Source: an uncultured Rhodospirillales bacterium (lineage in GTDB: Bacteria > Pseudomonadota > Alphaproteobacteria > Acetobacterales > Acetobacteraceae). Taken from it: 41,698 bases of DNA. Made by a program: the position numbers and the translations under genes. The stretch spans positions 1 to 41,698 of the forward strand of contig CAITOL010000200.1 in assembly GCA_903893975.1 (NCBI GenBank). Reading direction: 5' to 3'. Below, in pieces: positions 1 through 7,207 of this stretch; the first letter of the stretch is position 1; each line of letters opens with the position of its first letter. The notes beneath the pieces are model-generated. The model did not search any database. It saw only the letters and a program-made list of their open reading frames with translations, and was not told the origin of the DNA.

Positions 1-88
1 TGTCGGGATACCCGCGGATGGTCTCAATGGTGTCGGGTATAGGCACGACACTGCGCAGTTTGGCTGGTTTTCCGCCGGGCATATTCAT
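1..88 (-). CDS. Tyrosine integrase, second copy (N-terminal fragment, runs off the left edge)
   Basis: Only the first 29 codons are in the window. They start at the tandem ATG-AAT-ATG and match the start of the complete integrase at 352-1785 in 24 of 29 positions; differences fall at residues 4-6, 9 and 11. The leader in front is the same as that of the complete gene and begins at a tRNA-Thr 5' half (203-239). This copy also fixes the start of the family: the upstream ATG that is open in the other copy meets a TAA after four codons here. It is therefore the start of a second, tandem element of the same family. Whether this gene is intact cannot be seen. Confidence 0.8.
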   Translation of the reverse strand, partial: MNMPGGKPAKLRSVVPIPDTIETIRGYPD

Positions 89-114
89 TTCGTTACAAAA
101 ACAAGATTATAAAT

Positions 115-138
115 GTAGCATGGTTTTTGGCATGCTAC
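115..138. repeat. Inverted repeat in integrase leader (left copy)
   Basis: Perfect 8-bp arms GTAGCATG / CATGCTAC are separated by 8 bases. The repeat lies between the tRNA half and the integrase start. The right copy (1812-1835) keeps the palindrome although the spacer differs, which suggests a bound protein or an RNA hairpin. An integrase arm or core site, or an autoregulatory operator, are the natural candidates. Confidence 0.6.
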
Positions 139-149
139 AAGGACACAAC

Positions 150-240
150 TAACTATTTGAAATAAAACAAAAAACACGGCTTTTTAAGCGTAGGGCAGTT
201 TGTTACGAATCAGTTGCTCTACCCCTGAGCTAAGTCGGCA
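150..240. repeat. 91-bp direct repeat, left copy (att-like)
   Basis: All 91 bases equal 1847-1937. The repeat spans the tRNA-Thr 5' half plus about 53 bases of AT-rich element leader. Outside it similarity toward the integrase drops, and on the far side it stops abruptly at the tRNA 5' end. It behaves as an attachment-site duplication that marks the element boundary. Confidence 0.85.
203..239 (-). pseudogene. tRNA-Thr(CGT) 5' half, element-borne copy
   Basis: On the minus strand this reads as a 7-base acceptor strand GCCGACT, TA, D-arm GCTC/GAGC, anticodon stem ACTGA and loop TTCGTAA with anticodon CGT (Thr). The next bases are CAAAC where TCAGT is needed to close the anticodon stem, and no T-arm follows. 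The gene is split just after the anticodon loop. Its own promoter lies at 250-278. The missing 3' half is presumably beyond the left edge. Confidence 0.75.
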
Positions 241-249
241 GTCACGCGG

Positions 250-278
250 TTTATAGCCAGTGCGGCGCTGCTTTCCAA
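250..278 (-). promoter_or_regulatory. Sigma70-like promoter carried by the element, in front of the tRNA 5' half
   Basis: The minus strand shows TTGGAA, a 17-base spacer, and TATAAA. This is followed by about ten bases to the first base of the tRNA half at 239. Sequence and spacing are close to ideal. The upstream sequence is unlike that of the other tRNA half, so this promoter belongs to the element and would restore tRNA transcription after insertion. Confidence 0.6.
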
Positions 279-330
279 GCCCCTCCGCAAGCGCTCCTCG
301 CATGCGAAGAAAATAGTTCCGCCCACCACC

Positions 331-351
331 AGCGTCGTGTCCCCCGACGCT
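331..351 (-). terminator. Hairpin directly after the integrase stop codon
   Basis: Perfect 7-bp stem AGCGTCG / CGACGCT with a 7-base loop, abutting the integrase stop at 352-354. No T-run follows, so it is only terminator-like. It would separate integrase transcription from the promoter and tRNA half that follow. Confidence 0.4.
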
Positions 352-1785
352 TCAGGAGCCGTCGTCCACCACCAGTTGGTCGCCAACCAGCTTCAGCCGG
401 CGATCACCCACCCGCTTGCGCAAGCGGCCTTGTTCCAACCGCGTGCGGAGGTCATCGGCCGGCTGCGGAGGAGCCGTGAACGTGGCCTTCTCGCGGCGCT
501 GCCGCTTGCTGGGCTTGGGTGCGTGCAAATCCTCGGTGAACTGCGCGGTTTCCAGCTTGGACAGGTAGAAACGCTCCAGCATCTCCACGCTGGTACGCGC
601 GTTCTTGGCCAGCACCAGCGGATTGATCTGGCCACCATAGCGCAGCCGATACATCAGGCTGGTATGCCGCAGGGAATACAGCGTGCGGCTGTCGCCCTCA
701 GGGCTGACGCGCAACCCTGCGGTGTCCAGGATCACGTCAAACTGCCGGGTGATCTTGCGATAGGCGTAGTCGCGGTTCTCCTGCCCAGGCTCGAACACGT
801 ATTCGTCGCTGATGTCGGCCTTGGGATCACCCAGCTGTGCCAGCCGGTTTGCGCGCAGCTGACCATAGAAAATGGCAGCACGCGGCATCGACGTGATGGG
901 CTTGTCGTGGCGCTTGCTCTCCGGCAGCGGCATCCAGAGATAGTGGCCGTTTTCCCCTTGGCGCACATCAATGTGGCGATGCCGCATGTTCTTGAGGTCC
1001 GTGGGACGGATGAACGTGTAGACCATGAACGGGATCAGCAGTTGCATCTCGCGGGTGATCTCGATGTTGCGCAGCTTGCGATCCGCATCCTCACCATCCT
1101 TGGTGACCCGCTGCTTGACCTCGCTGACGGTGCCCACCAGCGACCGGACCACGCGACGGAGCACGCGGTACTCCGGCAGGGTGAAACCACCTCGCGCGTT
1201 GTCCTCTTTCTTCACCTTTGGAAGAAGCGGGGTGGTGGGGATGATGCCGGTGCGCTGCGCATGATCCAGAATTTTTTTCAGCGCGACGAAGTGGATCTTG
1301 ATGGACGTGGCTGCCAGCTGCTTGTCGAACAGGTAGGTCTTGAACTTGTCCAGCTCGGCATAGCCGATGGCCTGCAACTCGCTGCGGCCGAAGAACGCCA
1401 TGATGTGCTTGCGTATGAGCTGCGTCTGCGACTTGACGTAGTGCCGGTTCAGCTCACCACGCTGGGCCTTGCGCTCGTCCTCGGCGATCACCGCGTCAGC
1501 GCACAGCGCGAAGGATGACTTCTTGGGGTTGTTGGAAACGCCCAGCTTCTTGTTGACCAGCAGGGTCTCGTAGAACTCCTTGGCAGCTTTAATCGCTTCG
1601 CGCCGGTCGGCGGTCTTGGCGCTGCGCTTTATTGGCTTACCGTCGTAGTAGCGCATCCACCAAAACGGCGAGGCCGGCACCTTGAAGATGACCAGCTTGT
1701 CGGGATACCCGCGGATGGTCTCAATGGTGTCGGGTATAGGCACGACACTACGCGGTTTGGTTGGTTTTTCGCTAGCCATATTCAT
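352..1785 (-). CDS. Tyrosine-type site-specific integrase
   Basis: A 477-residue phage-type tyrosine recombinase expected to move the element by strand exchange at the tRNA-Thr site. The N-terminal half carries an arm-binding/SAM-like region. The catalytic half shows the first arginine in FIRPTDLKNMR, then LYSLRHT, where Tyr replaces the usual His of HxxR, then AKNARTSVEMLERFY with Asn at the usual His/Trp site and the nucleophilic Tyr. These substitutions are familiar from a branch of proteobacterial integrases, so the enzyme is probably active. A basic 60-residue tail follows. The start at ATG-AAT-ATG is chosen because the 33-base upstream extension contains a stop codon in the second copy. 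No clear Shine-Dalgarno sequence is visible. The nearest recognisable promoter is that of the tRNA half. Confidence 0.9.
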   Translation of the reverse strand: MNMASEKPTKPRSVVPIPDTIETIRGYPDKLVIFKVPASPFWWMRYYDGKPIKRSAKTADRREAIKAAKEFYETLLVNKKLGVSNNPKKSSFALCADAVIAEDERKAQRGELNRHYVKSQTQLIRKHIMAFFGRSELQAIGYAELDKFKTYLFDKQLAATSIKIHFVALKKILDHAQRTGIIPTTPLLPKVKKEDNARGGFTLPEYRVLRRVVRSLVGTVSEVKQRVTKDGEDADRKLRNIEITREMQLLIPFMVYTFIRPTDLKNMRHRHIDVRQGENGHYLWMPLPESKRHDKPITSMPRAAIFYGQLRANRLAQLGDPKADISDEYVFEPGQENRDYAYRKITRQFDVILDTAGLRVSPEGDSRTLYSLRHTSLMYRLRYGGQINPLVLAKNARTSVEMLERFYLSKLETAQFTEDLHAPKPSKRQRREKATFTAPPQPADDLRTRLEQGRLRKRVGDRRLKLVGDQLVVDDGS

Positions 1786-1811
1786 TTCGTTACGAAAACA
1801 ATAATATAAAT

Positions 1812-1835
1812 GTAGCATGGTTTTCGGTATGCTAC
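1812..1835. repeat. Inverted repeat in integrase leader (right copy)
   Basis: Perfect 7-bp arms GTAGCAT / ATGCTAC with a 10-base spacer, at the same place as 115-138 relative to its integrase. Spacer bases differ between the copies while arms are kept. The shared site probably binds the integrase or a regulator. Confidence 0.6.
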
Positions 1836-1846
1836 AACGATGCAGT

Positions 1847-1937
1847 TAACTATTTGAAATAAAACAAAAAACACGGCTTTTTAAGCGTAGGGCAGTTTGT
1901 TACGAATCAGTTGCTCTACCCCTGAGCTAAGTCGGCA
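1847..1937. repeat. 91-bp direct repeat, right copy (att-like, chromosomal junction)
   Basis: Identical to 150-240. Its right end coincides with the 5' end of the tRNA-Thr half and abuts chromosomal sequence leading to mipZ, so this is the outer element/chromosome junction. Confidence 0.85.
1900..1936 (-). pseudogene. tRNA-Thr(CGT) 5' half, native chromosomal copy
   Basis: Same 37 bases as 203-239: acceptor strand, D-arm, and anticodon arm up to loop TTCGTAA, then non-tRNA sequence. It sits just upstream of the integrase and behind a promoter that overlaps the end of mipZ, so it is read as the original chromosomal 5' half, now cut off from its 3' half. Transcription through it would enter the integrase leader. 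Confidence 0.75.
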
Positions 1938-1948
1938 TCTTGGCGGGG

Positions 1949-1978
1949 GGTATACCCGAACCTTGCGGCTATCTGCAA
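1949..1978 (-). promoter_or_regulatory. Native tRNA-Thr promoter, now in front of the integrase
   Basis: The minus strand shows TTGCAG, an 18-base spacer, and TATACC, with the tRNA 5' end 13 bases further on. The -35 element falls just short of the mipZ stop codon. It is the only promoter-like sequence found upstream of the complete integrase. Confidence 0.5.
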
Positions 1979-1983
1979 CCGCG

Positions 1984-2835
1984 CTACTGCGCTGCGGACA
2001 GCACCAAAGGCGGGGCAGGCTTGCGGATGGCGGCGAGCAAGGCGCGGACCTCGTTGCGGGCGGCGACGTGGCTCATGCCCATGTGGATGCCCAGGCCGCC
2101 GACTTCTTTGACGTCCATCAACGTGAGGCCCTGGAGGTAGAGTTCGCGGAAAATCACCCGCTCGCCAAAGCCGCGGACGGTGCGGAAGCCGATGCGCTTG
2201 GCCAGCACTTCCAGCGTGGTGCCGACATCGCGCTTATTGCGCGCTTCGGTGGCGCCGAGGCGGTTGCGCATCACAATCCAGTCGATCCGACCACGGTCGC
2301 GGGAGAAGCGGCGTTTGCGGGCGTCCCACACCATCTCGCTGTAGATGCTCGGGCGCACTACGTCGTGATTATCCGGGTCCACCTTGGCCAGCATGGCGAA
2401 GTCGACGAAGCTGTCGTTGATCGGGGTGATCAGCGTGTCCGCCTGGGCATGGCCGAGCCGGCTGAGGAAGGTGTCCGAGCCCGGGCAGTCGATGACGATG
2501 ATATCGCAATCCAGTGACAGATCGGCCATGGCGGCGTTGAAGCGGCCGGTTTCATCCGCATCCGCTTCCGCACGGCTGTCGAGTTCGCTGCGAAACACCG
2601 CCGCACTGCGGGGCACCGGCAGATCGATCCCGCGCGCTTTGGCAAAAGCCGTGCGCGCTTCGAGGTAGAGGTTCAGCGTGCCCTGGCGCGCATCGAGGTC
2701 GATGGCGCCGACCCGATAGCCCTCGCGCAGCAGGCCAACGATGACATGCATCGAGGCGGTTGACTTGCCGGAGCCGCCTTTCTCATTGCCGAGGACGATA
2801 ACCTGAGCGCGCTGCTCAACCGCGACAGAGGACAT
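1984..2835 (-). CDS. mipZ: Division-plane positioning ATPase MipZ
   Basis: A 283-residue ParA/MinD-family ATPase. In Caulobacter and relatives MipZ forms a gradient from the ParB-bound pole and inhibits FtsZ polymerisation, restricting division to midcell. The deviant Walker A motif GNEKGGSGKST is near residue 18. Walker A' follows in AIDLDARQGTLN, the Walker B-like region in IIVIDCPGSDT, and the family segment TPINDSFVDFAMLAKVDP after that. The conserved VMRNRL and REL segments of MipZ are also present. Length matches the family. The start codon overlaps the stop of the nitronate monooxygenase-like gene by one base (TGATG), so the two are probably translationally coupled. Confidence 0.93.
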   Translation of the reverse strand: MSSVAVEQRAQVIVLGNEKGGSGKSTASMHVIVGLLREGYRVGAIDLDARQGTLNLYLEARTAFAKARGIDLPVPRSAAVFRSELDSRAEADADETGRFNAAMADLSLDCDIIVIDCPGSDTFLSRLGHAQADTLITPINDSFVDFAMLAKVDPDNHDVVRPSIYSEMVWDARKRRFSRDRGRIDWIVMRNRLGATEARNKRDVGTTLEVLAKRIGFRTVRGFGERVIFRELYLQGLTLMDVKEVGGLGIHMGMSHVAARNEVRALLAAIRKPAPPLVLSAAQ

Positions 2836-4247
2836 CAGCGGCCCGTCATGATCCGGTCGACCAACTGGCGAACCGTCGGCACGAATCCGTTGGAGTAGAA
2901 CGGATCGCGGCCGAAACGGTAGGCGTTATGGCCGGAGAACATCAGATTATTGTCCAGCACGGCATCGCTATCGCTGTGATGGGCGATGTCCTGTAGCGTT
3001 TTCTGGATGCAGAAGCTGCGCGGATCGGCCTTTTTGCCGTTGTCATAATCCGGGCCGTGCTGCGACCAGTTGGAAAAGCGGCATTGCGTGAGGCAGCCCA
3101 TGCAGGCGGCCTGGTCGGCGAGGATTTCGCGCTGCCCGTCCGGGGTGACGAAGATCAGCGTGCTGTCGGGCGTGCGCATGGCTTCGGTAAAGCCCTGCTG
3201 TTCCCATACCAGCGCGCGATCGCGGTCGGTGGGGGTGACATAGACGATGCGCTTGCGCGGGCCGACGCCAAATTCCGCCTGGTGATCGCCGACGCGTTCG
3301 GTGCTAAAGGCGATCTGGCGGTCGTTGCGGTTGCGCAACTCACCGATGAAAGCATTGTTGACCGCCGACGAATAGAAGCCGGTGGGGCTGAAGCGATTGA
3401 GGAACACGTCGCCTTCCTGCAAGGTAAGCAGGCGGCGCTTCCAGGCATTGCCGATCGGGCTTTCCTGGGTGAGCAGCGGGCGGGTGCCGAACTGGAAGGC
3501 GATCGGGCCGAGTTCGGGGTTGTCGATCCAATGTTCCCATTCTTCCAGCCACCAGACGCCGCCGGCCATGATGATCGGGGTTTCGCCGAGGCCGAATTCG
3601 CGCATCAGCTTGCGCAAGGCGGCGACGCGCGGGTACGGATCTTCCGGCTTCTTTGGGTCTTCGGAGTTAGACAGGCCGTTATGCCCGCCGGCGAGCCAGG
3701 GATCTTCATAGACCACGCCGCCGAGCAGGTCGGCCGCCTTGTGGTAGGCGCGCTTCCACAGGGCGCCAAAGGCGCGGGCGGAGGAAATGATGGGGTAGTA
3801 GTGGACGTTGAATTGCTGGGCCAGTTCGGACAGCCGATACGGCATACCGGCGCCGCAGGTAATGCCGTGGATCAGGCCCTTGGCGCTTTCCATAATGCCA
3901 GTGGCAATCCGCTCCGCCCCGCCCATTTCCCACAGGATATTCATGTGGACGCGGCCGTTGCCGCCGCTGAGATCATGCGCGCGCTGGGCCTGAGCGAGGC
4001 CGCCGGCAATGCCGTAGGCCACCAGTTGTTCGTGCCGTTCCCGGCGGGTGGCCGCGCTGTAGGTTTGCGGGATGACCTCGCCGTTGGCGTCGTAGCTATC
4101 GGCGTTCACCGCGCTGAGGGTGCCGACCCCGCCGCCGGCGGCCCAGTGGCCGGCGGTAATGCCGTTGGATACCGCGACGCCTTTGCCGCCCTCAACGATC
4201 GGCAGTACGTCCACCCCGCCCATGCGGATCGCGTTGATCGGCTTCAT
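2835..4247 (-). CDS. Nitronate monooxygenase / 2-nitropropane dioxygenase-like FMN protein
   Basis: A TIM-barrel FMN protein of 470 residues in the nitronate monooxygenase superfamily. Known members oxidise alkyl nitronates using FMN and oxygen. Family-like segments include the N-terminal PIVEGGKGVAVSNG, HGITCGAGMPYRL, PIIMAGGVWW (phosphate-binding region) and FQFGTRPLLTQES. The C-terminal part has cysteines in DQAACMGCLTQC, which is unusual for short nitronate monooxygenases and marks this longer subfamily. The ATG at 4247 is preferred because MKPINAIRMGG is where the family-like sequence begins; the longer frame needs a TTG at 4313. The native substrate is unknown. It overlaps mipZ by one base; no functional link between them is evident. 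Confidence 0.75.
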   Translation of the reverse strand: MKPINAIRMGGVDVLPIVEGGKGVAVSNGITAGHWAAGGGVGTLSAVNADSYDANGEVIPQTYSAATRRERHEQLVAYGIAGGLAQAQRAHDLSGGNGRVHMNILWEMGGAERIATGIMESAKGLIHGITCGAGMPYRLSELAQQFNVHYYPIISSARAFGALWKRAYHKAADLLGGVVYEDPWLAGGHNGLSNSEDPKKPEDPYPRVAALRKLMREFGLGETPIIMAGGVWWLEEWEHWIDNPELGPIAFQFGTRPLLTQESPIGNAWKRRLLTLQEGDVFLNRFSPTGFYSSAVNNAFIGELRNRNDRQIAFSTERVGDHQAEFGVGPRKRIVYVTPTDRDRALVWEQQGFTEAMRTPDSTLIFVTPDGQREILADQAACMGCLTQCRFSNWSQHGPDYDNGKKADPRSFCIQKTLQDIAHHSDSDAVLDNNLMFSGHNAYRFGRDPFYSNGFVPTVRQLVDRIMTGR

Positions 4248-4333
4248 CGTCGCTTTCGTCCCATATTTTAGCAAATATCCGGCATTGGCGATGTGCCAAG
4301 CCGGATTCTGCAAGCGCTTGTTATACAGACAAT

Positions 4334-4364
4334 CCCGCTTGCACGCATCCAGCGCGCAAGCGGG
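4334..4364 (-). terminator. Hairpin after pnp
   Basis: Perfect 9-bp stem CCCGCTTGC / GCAAGCGGG with a 13-base loop, 14 bases downstream of the pnp stop. The minus-strand tail is ATTGTCTGT, only moderately T-rich, so termination may be partial or Rho-assisted. Confidence 0.5.
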
Positions 4365-4377
4365 TTGGCTTTAGGGC

Positions 4378-6561
4378 TTACTCAGCCGGCTGTTCGCCTT
4401 CGGTGCGGGCCGGGCGTTCGCCGCGCGGGGCACGGTCGCCGCCTTTCGGGCCAACCTGGTCGCTGATGTCAGCGCCGGTCGCCTGGTCCACCATCCGCAT
4501 GGACAGCTTCACTTTGCCGCGATCGTCGAAGCCGATGACCTTGACCTTCACCGCATCGCCCTGGTTGACGACGTCGGTGGTCTTGTTCACCCGGCCCTGT
4601 TGCAGCTCGGAAATGTGAACCAGCCCGTCTTTGGAGCCGAGGAAGTTCACGAAGGCGCCGAATTCGGCAGTCTTGACCACCTTGCCGTTGTAGATCACGC
4701 CGATTTCCGGCTCCGCGACGATGCCGCGGATCTTGTCGATCGCCATCTGCGCCTTCTCCGGATCGGAGGAAGCGATTTTGATGGTGCCGTCGTCGTTGAT
4801 GTCGATCTTGCAGCCGGTCTGCTCGACGATCTCGCGGATCACCTTGCCGCCGGTGCCGATGACTTCGCGGATCTTTTCCTTCGGCACGTTGATCACGGTG
4901 ATGCGCGGGGCGGTGGAGGACACGCCTTCACGCGCACCGGTCAACGCCTTGGCCATTTCGCCGAGGATGTGGATACGGCCGTCGCGGGCCTGGCCCAAGG
5001 CCACTTCCATGATCGCCGGGGTGATGGAGGTGATCTTGATGTCCATCTGCAGGCTGGTCACGCCATTCGCGGTACCGGCCACCTTGAAGTCCATGTCGCC
5101 GAGGTGATCCTCGTCGCCCAGGATATCGGACAGCACCGCGAAGCCACGATCTTCCTTGATCAGGCCCATGGCGATACCGGCGACCGGGCTGGTCAGCGGC
5201 ACGCCGGCATCCATCAGCGCCAGCGAGGTGCCGCAAACGGTGGCCATCGAGGAGGAGCCGTTGCTTTCCGTGATCTCGGACACCACGCGCATAGTGTACG
5301 GGAATTTGTCTTTCGCCGGCAGCAGCGGGTGGACGGCGCGCCAGGCGAGCTTGCCGTGGCCGATTTCACGCCGGCCGGGGGAGCCCATGCGGCCGGCTTC
5401 GCCCACCGAGTACGGAGGGAAGTTGTAATGCAGCATGAAGTGCTCGCGGTACTCTCCTTCGAGCGCGTCGATCACCTGTTCGTCCTGGCCGGTGCCGAGG
5501 GTGGCGACGCAGAGCGCCTGGGTTTCACCGCGGGTGAACAGCGCGCTGCCATGGGCGCGCGGCAGCACGCCCACTTCGGCGATGATCGGGCGCACGGTCT
5601 TGGTGTCGCGGCCGTCGATGCGCAGGCCGGTGTCCAGGATGGCGTTGCGGACGATGTCGGCTTCGAGGTCCTTGAACAGGCCCTTCGCCTTCTCCGGGTC
5701 CAGCCCTTCGGCGGCGAGCGCGGCGGCGGCGGCCTTTTTGGCGGCGCCGACCTTCTCGTAGCGAACCTGCTTCACCTTTTCCTGATAGGCGGCGGCGATG
5801 GAGGTGCGGGCCAGCGCGTCAACACGGGCGGCCAGGGCCACCTGCTCGGCGGAGATTTCCGGCAACGCCCAGGGTTCCTTGGCAGCCACTTCGGCGAGTT
5901 CGATGATCGCCTGGATCACCGGTTGGAACGCGGCATGGCCGAACGTCACGGCGCCGAGCATGACTTCTTCGCTCAGTTCCTTGGCTTCCGATTCCACCAT
6001 CAGCACGCCTTCGGTGGTGCCGGCGAGCACGAGGTCGAGCGCGGTGGTCTTCATCTGATCCGCGGTCGGGTTCAGCACGTAGGCACCGTCGATATAGGCG
6101 ACGCGGGCGCCGGCAACCGGGCCGAAGAACGGGATGCCGGACAGGGTCAGGGCAGCCGAACAACCGATCAGCGCGACCATATCCGGATCGTTGACCAGGT
6201 CGTGGCTCAGCACGGTGGCGATGACCTGGACTTCATTGCGGAAGCCTTGCGGGAAAAGCGGGCGGATCGGGCGGTCGATCAGGCGGGAAACCAGCGTTTC
6301 CTTTTCCGTCGGACGGCCTTCACGCTTGAAGAAGCCACCGGGGATCTTGCCGGCGGCGAAGGTCTTTTCCTGGTAGTTCACGGTCAGCGGGAAGAAATCC
6401 TGGCCCGGCTTGGTGGAACGGGCGCCGACCACGGTGCAGAGCACGATGGTGTCGCCGTAGCTGGCCAGCACGGCGCCGTCGGCCTGACGGGCGATCTTGC
6501 CGGTTTCGAGGACGAGCTTGCGCCCACCCCAGTCGAGTTCCTTGCGGAAATAATTGAACAT
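4378..6561 (-). CDS. pnp: Polynucleotide phosphorylase
   Basis: A 3'-5' phosphorolytic exoribonuclease, trimeric and usually part of the RNA degradosome. The 727-residue product has two RNase PH cores (roughly residues 10-225 and 315-540) joined by a helical domain, then a KH domain with IGTGGK and an S1 domain beginning [17 protein letters not shown]. The tail is rich in Arg, Gly and Pro. The start is the ATG at 6561 ([11 protein letters not shown]), with AAGGA ten bases upstream, rather than an ATG 18 bases earlier. It follows rpsO at a distance of 332 bases, a classic arrangement. The long leader contains a large inverted repeat that could be an RNase III or termination site. Confidence 0.97.
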   Translation of the reverse strand: MFNYFRKELDWGGRKLVLETGKIARQADGAVLASYGDTIVLCTVVGARSTKPGQDFFPLTVNYQEKTFAAGKIPGGFFKREGRPTEKETLVSRLIDRPIRPLFPQGFRNEVQVIATVLSHDLVNDPDMVALIGCSAALTLSGIPFFGPVAGARVAYIDGAYVLNPTADQMKTTALDLVLAGTTEGVLMVESEAKELSEEVMLGAVTFGHAAFQPVIQAIIELAEVAAKEPWALPEISAEQVALAARVDALARTSIAAAYQEKVKQVRYEKVGAAKKAAAAALAAEGLDPEKAKGLFKDLEADIVRNAILDTGLRIDGRDTKTVRPIIAEVGVLPRAHGSALFTRGETQALCVATLGTGQDEQVIDALEGEYREHFMLHYNFPPYSVGEAGRMGSPGRREIGHGKLAWRAVHPLLPAKDKFPYTMRVVSEITESNGSSSMATVCGTSLALMDAGVPLTSPVAGIAMGLIKEDRGFAVLSDILGDEDHLGDMDFKVAGTANGVTSLQMDIKITSITPAIMEVALGQARDGRIHILGEMAKALTGAREGVSSTAPRITVINVPKEKIREVIGTGGKVIREIVEQTGCKIDINDDGTIKIASSDPEKAQMAIDKIRGIVAEPEIGVIYNGKVVKTAEFGAFVNFLGSKDGLVHISELQQGRVNKTTDVVNQGDAVKVKVIGFDDRGKVKLSMRMVDQATGADISDQVGPKGGDRAPRGERPARTEGEQPAE

Positions 6562-6893
6562 ACGGTGATGGTCCTTCATCTACGCGATGCAGGCAAACCA
6601 AAGCCGGGCGATCCTGCCGGGAAACGGCGTCTCGGGGCACATGGGGCGGACTGCATCGGATGCAGCCGCTGGGTTGGTCCATGTAGCCGGAGGCGCCGCG
6701 CTGCTCCCGCACAGCAAATCGTTTTGGCGTGGCTGCTGCCATCGCAGGTATGGGGCGGAATGCCCCGAGGCGGTTAGGCAAGCACCGGGTGATAAAACGT
6801 TTTTGCTTCTTTTTTCAAAAAGAAGAGCTTTGGAAGCCGTCCTTTTTTGGAAAAAAGGACCAAAAAACTTTCATCACCCGGCTTATGCGGTGG
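6562..6893 (-). other. rpsO-pnp intergenic leader (332 bases without a gene)
   Basis: No protein-like frame here shows family similarity. The region holds the 97-bp paired-hairpin element at 6785-6881, just past the rpsO stop, and then about 220 bases of ordinary GC-rich leader ending in the pnp ribosome-binding site. Confidence 0.7.
6785..6881. repeat. Paired AT-rich hairpin element (copy 1, arms outward)
   Basis: Ends are perfect 9-bp inverted repeats CCGGGTGAT / ATCACCCGG. Inside are two hairpins: CTTCTTTTT/AAAAAGAAG (6806-6825) and GTCCTTTTTT/AAAAAAGGAC (6839-6860). Each is flanked on the outer side by a GTTTTTTG-like tail, in opposite orientations. Related hairpin-plus-tail units recur at 27728-27859 and at the right edge. 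Function may be bidirectional termination, RNA processing, or a miniature transposable element. Confidence 0.7.
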
Positions 6894-7163
6894 TTAGCGA
6901 CGCAGGCCCAGGCTGGTGATCAGGGTCTGGTAGCGGGCCTGGTTCTTGTTCTTCAGGTAGTCCAGCAGGCGACGGCGACGGCCAACCAGCATCAGCAGGC
7001 CGCGGCGGCTGTGGAAGTCCTTGGCGTGGATTTTGAGGTGCTCGGTCAGGCTGCTGATCCGGTCGGACAGCAGGGCAACCTGCACTTCGGGGCTGCCAGT
7101 ATCGGCGGCGCCAGTGGCGTATTCGTTGATGATCGTCGTGCGACGTTCAGCGGTCTGCGACAT
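6894..7163 (-). CDS. rpsO: 30S ribosomal protein S15
   Basis: An 89-residue primary 16S rRNA-binding protein of the small-subunit platform. The family signature [15 protein letters not shown], the central [19 protein letters not shown] and the basic segment [12 protein letters not shown] are all present. The start at 7163 (MSQTAERR) has TAGGAG seven bases upstream. In-frame sequence further up is the intergenic space after truB and does not belong. It lies 44 bases after truB. Confidence 0.97.
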   Translation of the reverse strand: MSQTAERRTTIINEYATGAADTGSPEVQVALLSDRISSLTEHLKIHAKDFHSRRGLLMLVGRRRRLLDYLKNKNQARYQTLITSLGLRR

Positions 7164-7207
7164 CGGATTGCTCCTACATAAAAAGTTAAAAGGCGCGCCG
7201 GTCCCGG

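Larger units (their letters stand above)
203..1899 (-). mobile_element. Minimal single-integrase element inserted in the anticodon loop of tRNA-Thr(CGT)
   Basis: If crossover is at the anticodon loop, the unit between the split points is 1,697 bp. In transcription order it holds a leader with a palindrome, one tyrosine integrase gene, a hairpin, a sigma70-like promoter, and a replacement tRNA-Thr 5' half. No excisionase, relaxase, replication or cargo gene fits. The flanking 91-bp direct repeats are identical. Immediately left, a second unit of the same family begins with its own leader and integrase, so the two are stacked in tandem. That both units are mobile, singly or together, is inference. 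Confidence 0.7.

Noticed and set aside
337-1518. Open frame of 393 codons on the plus strand
   Set aside because: Antisense to the integrase, no family similarity; a GC-rich shadow frame.
1860-1936. Group I intron in the tRNA anticodon loop
   Set aside because: The position fits known introns, but no P3-P7 core or 3' exon is found; an integrase and direct repeats follow instead.
150-1937. CRISPR-like repeats
   Set aside because: Only two long repeats 1.6 kb apart, with tRNA sequence; they are att-like, not an array.
4600-6777. Open frame of 725 codons on the plus strand
   Set aside because: Mirror of pnp, rich in His/Gly/Asp as expected for an antisense frame; no domain recognisable.
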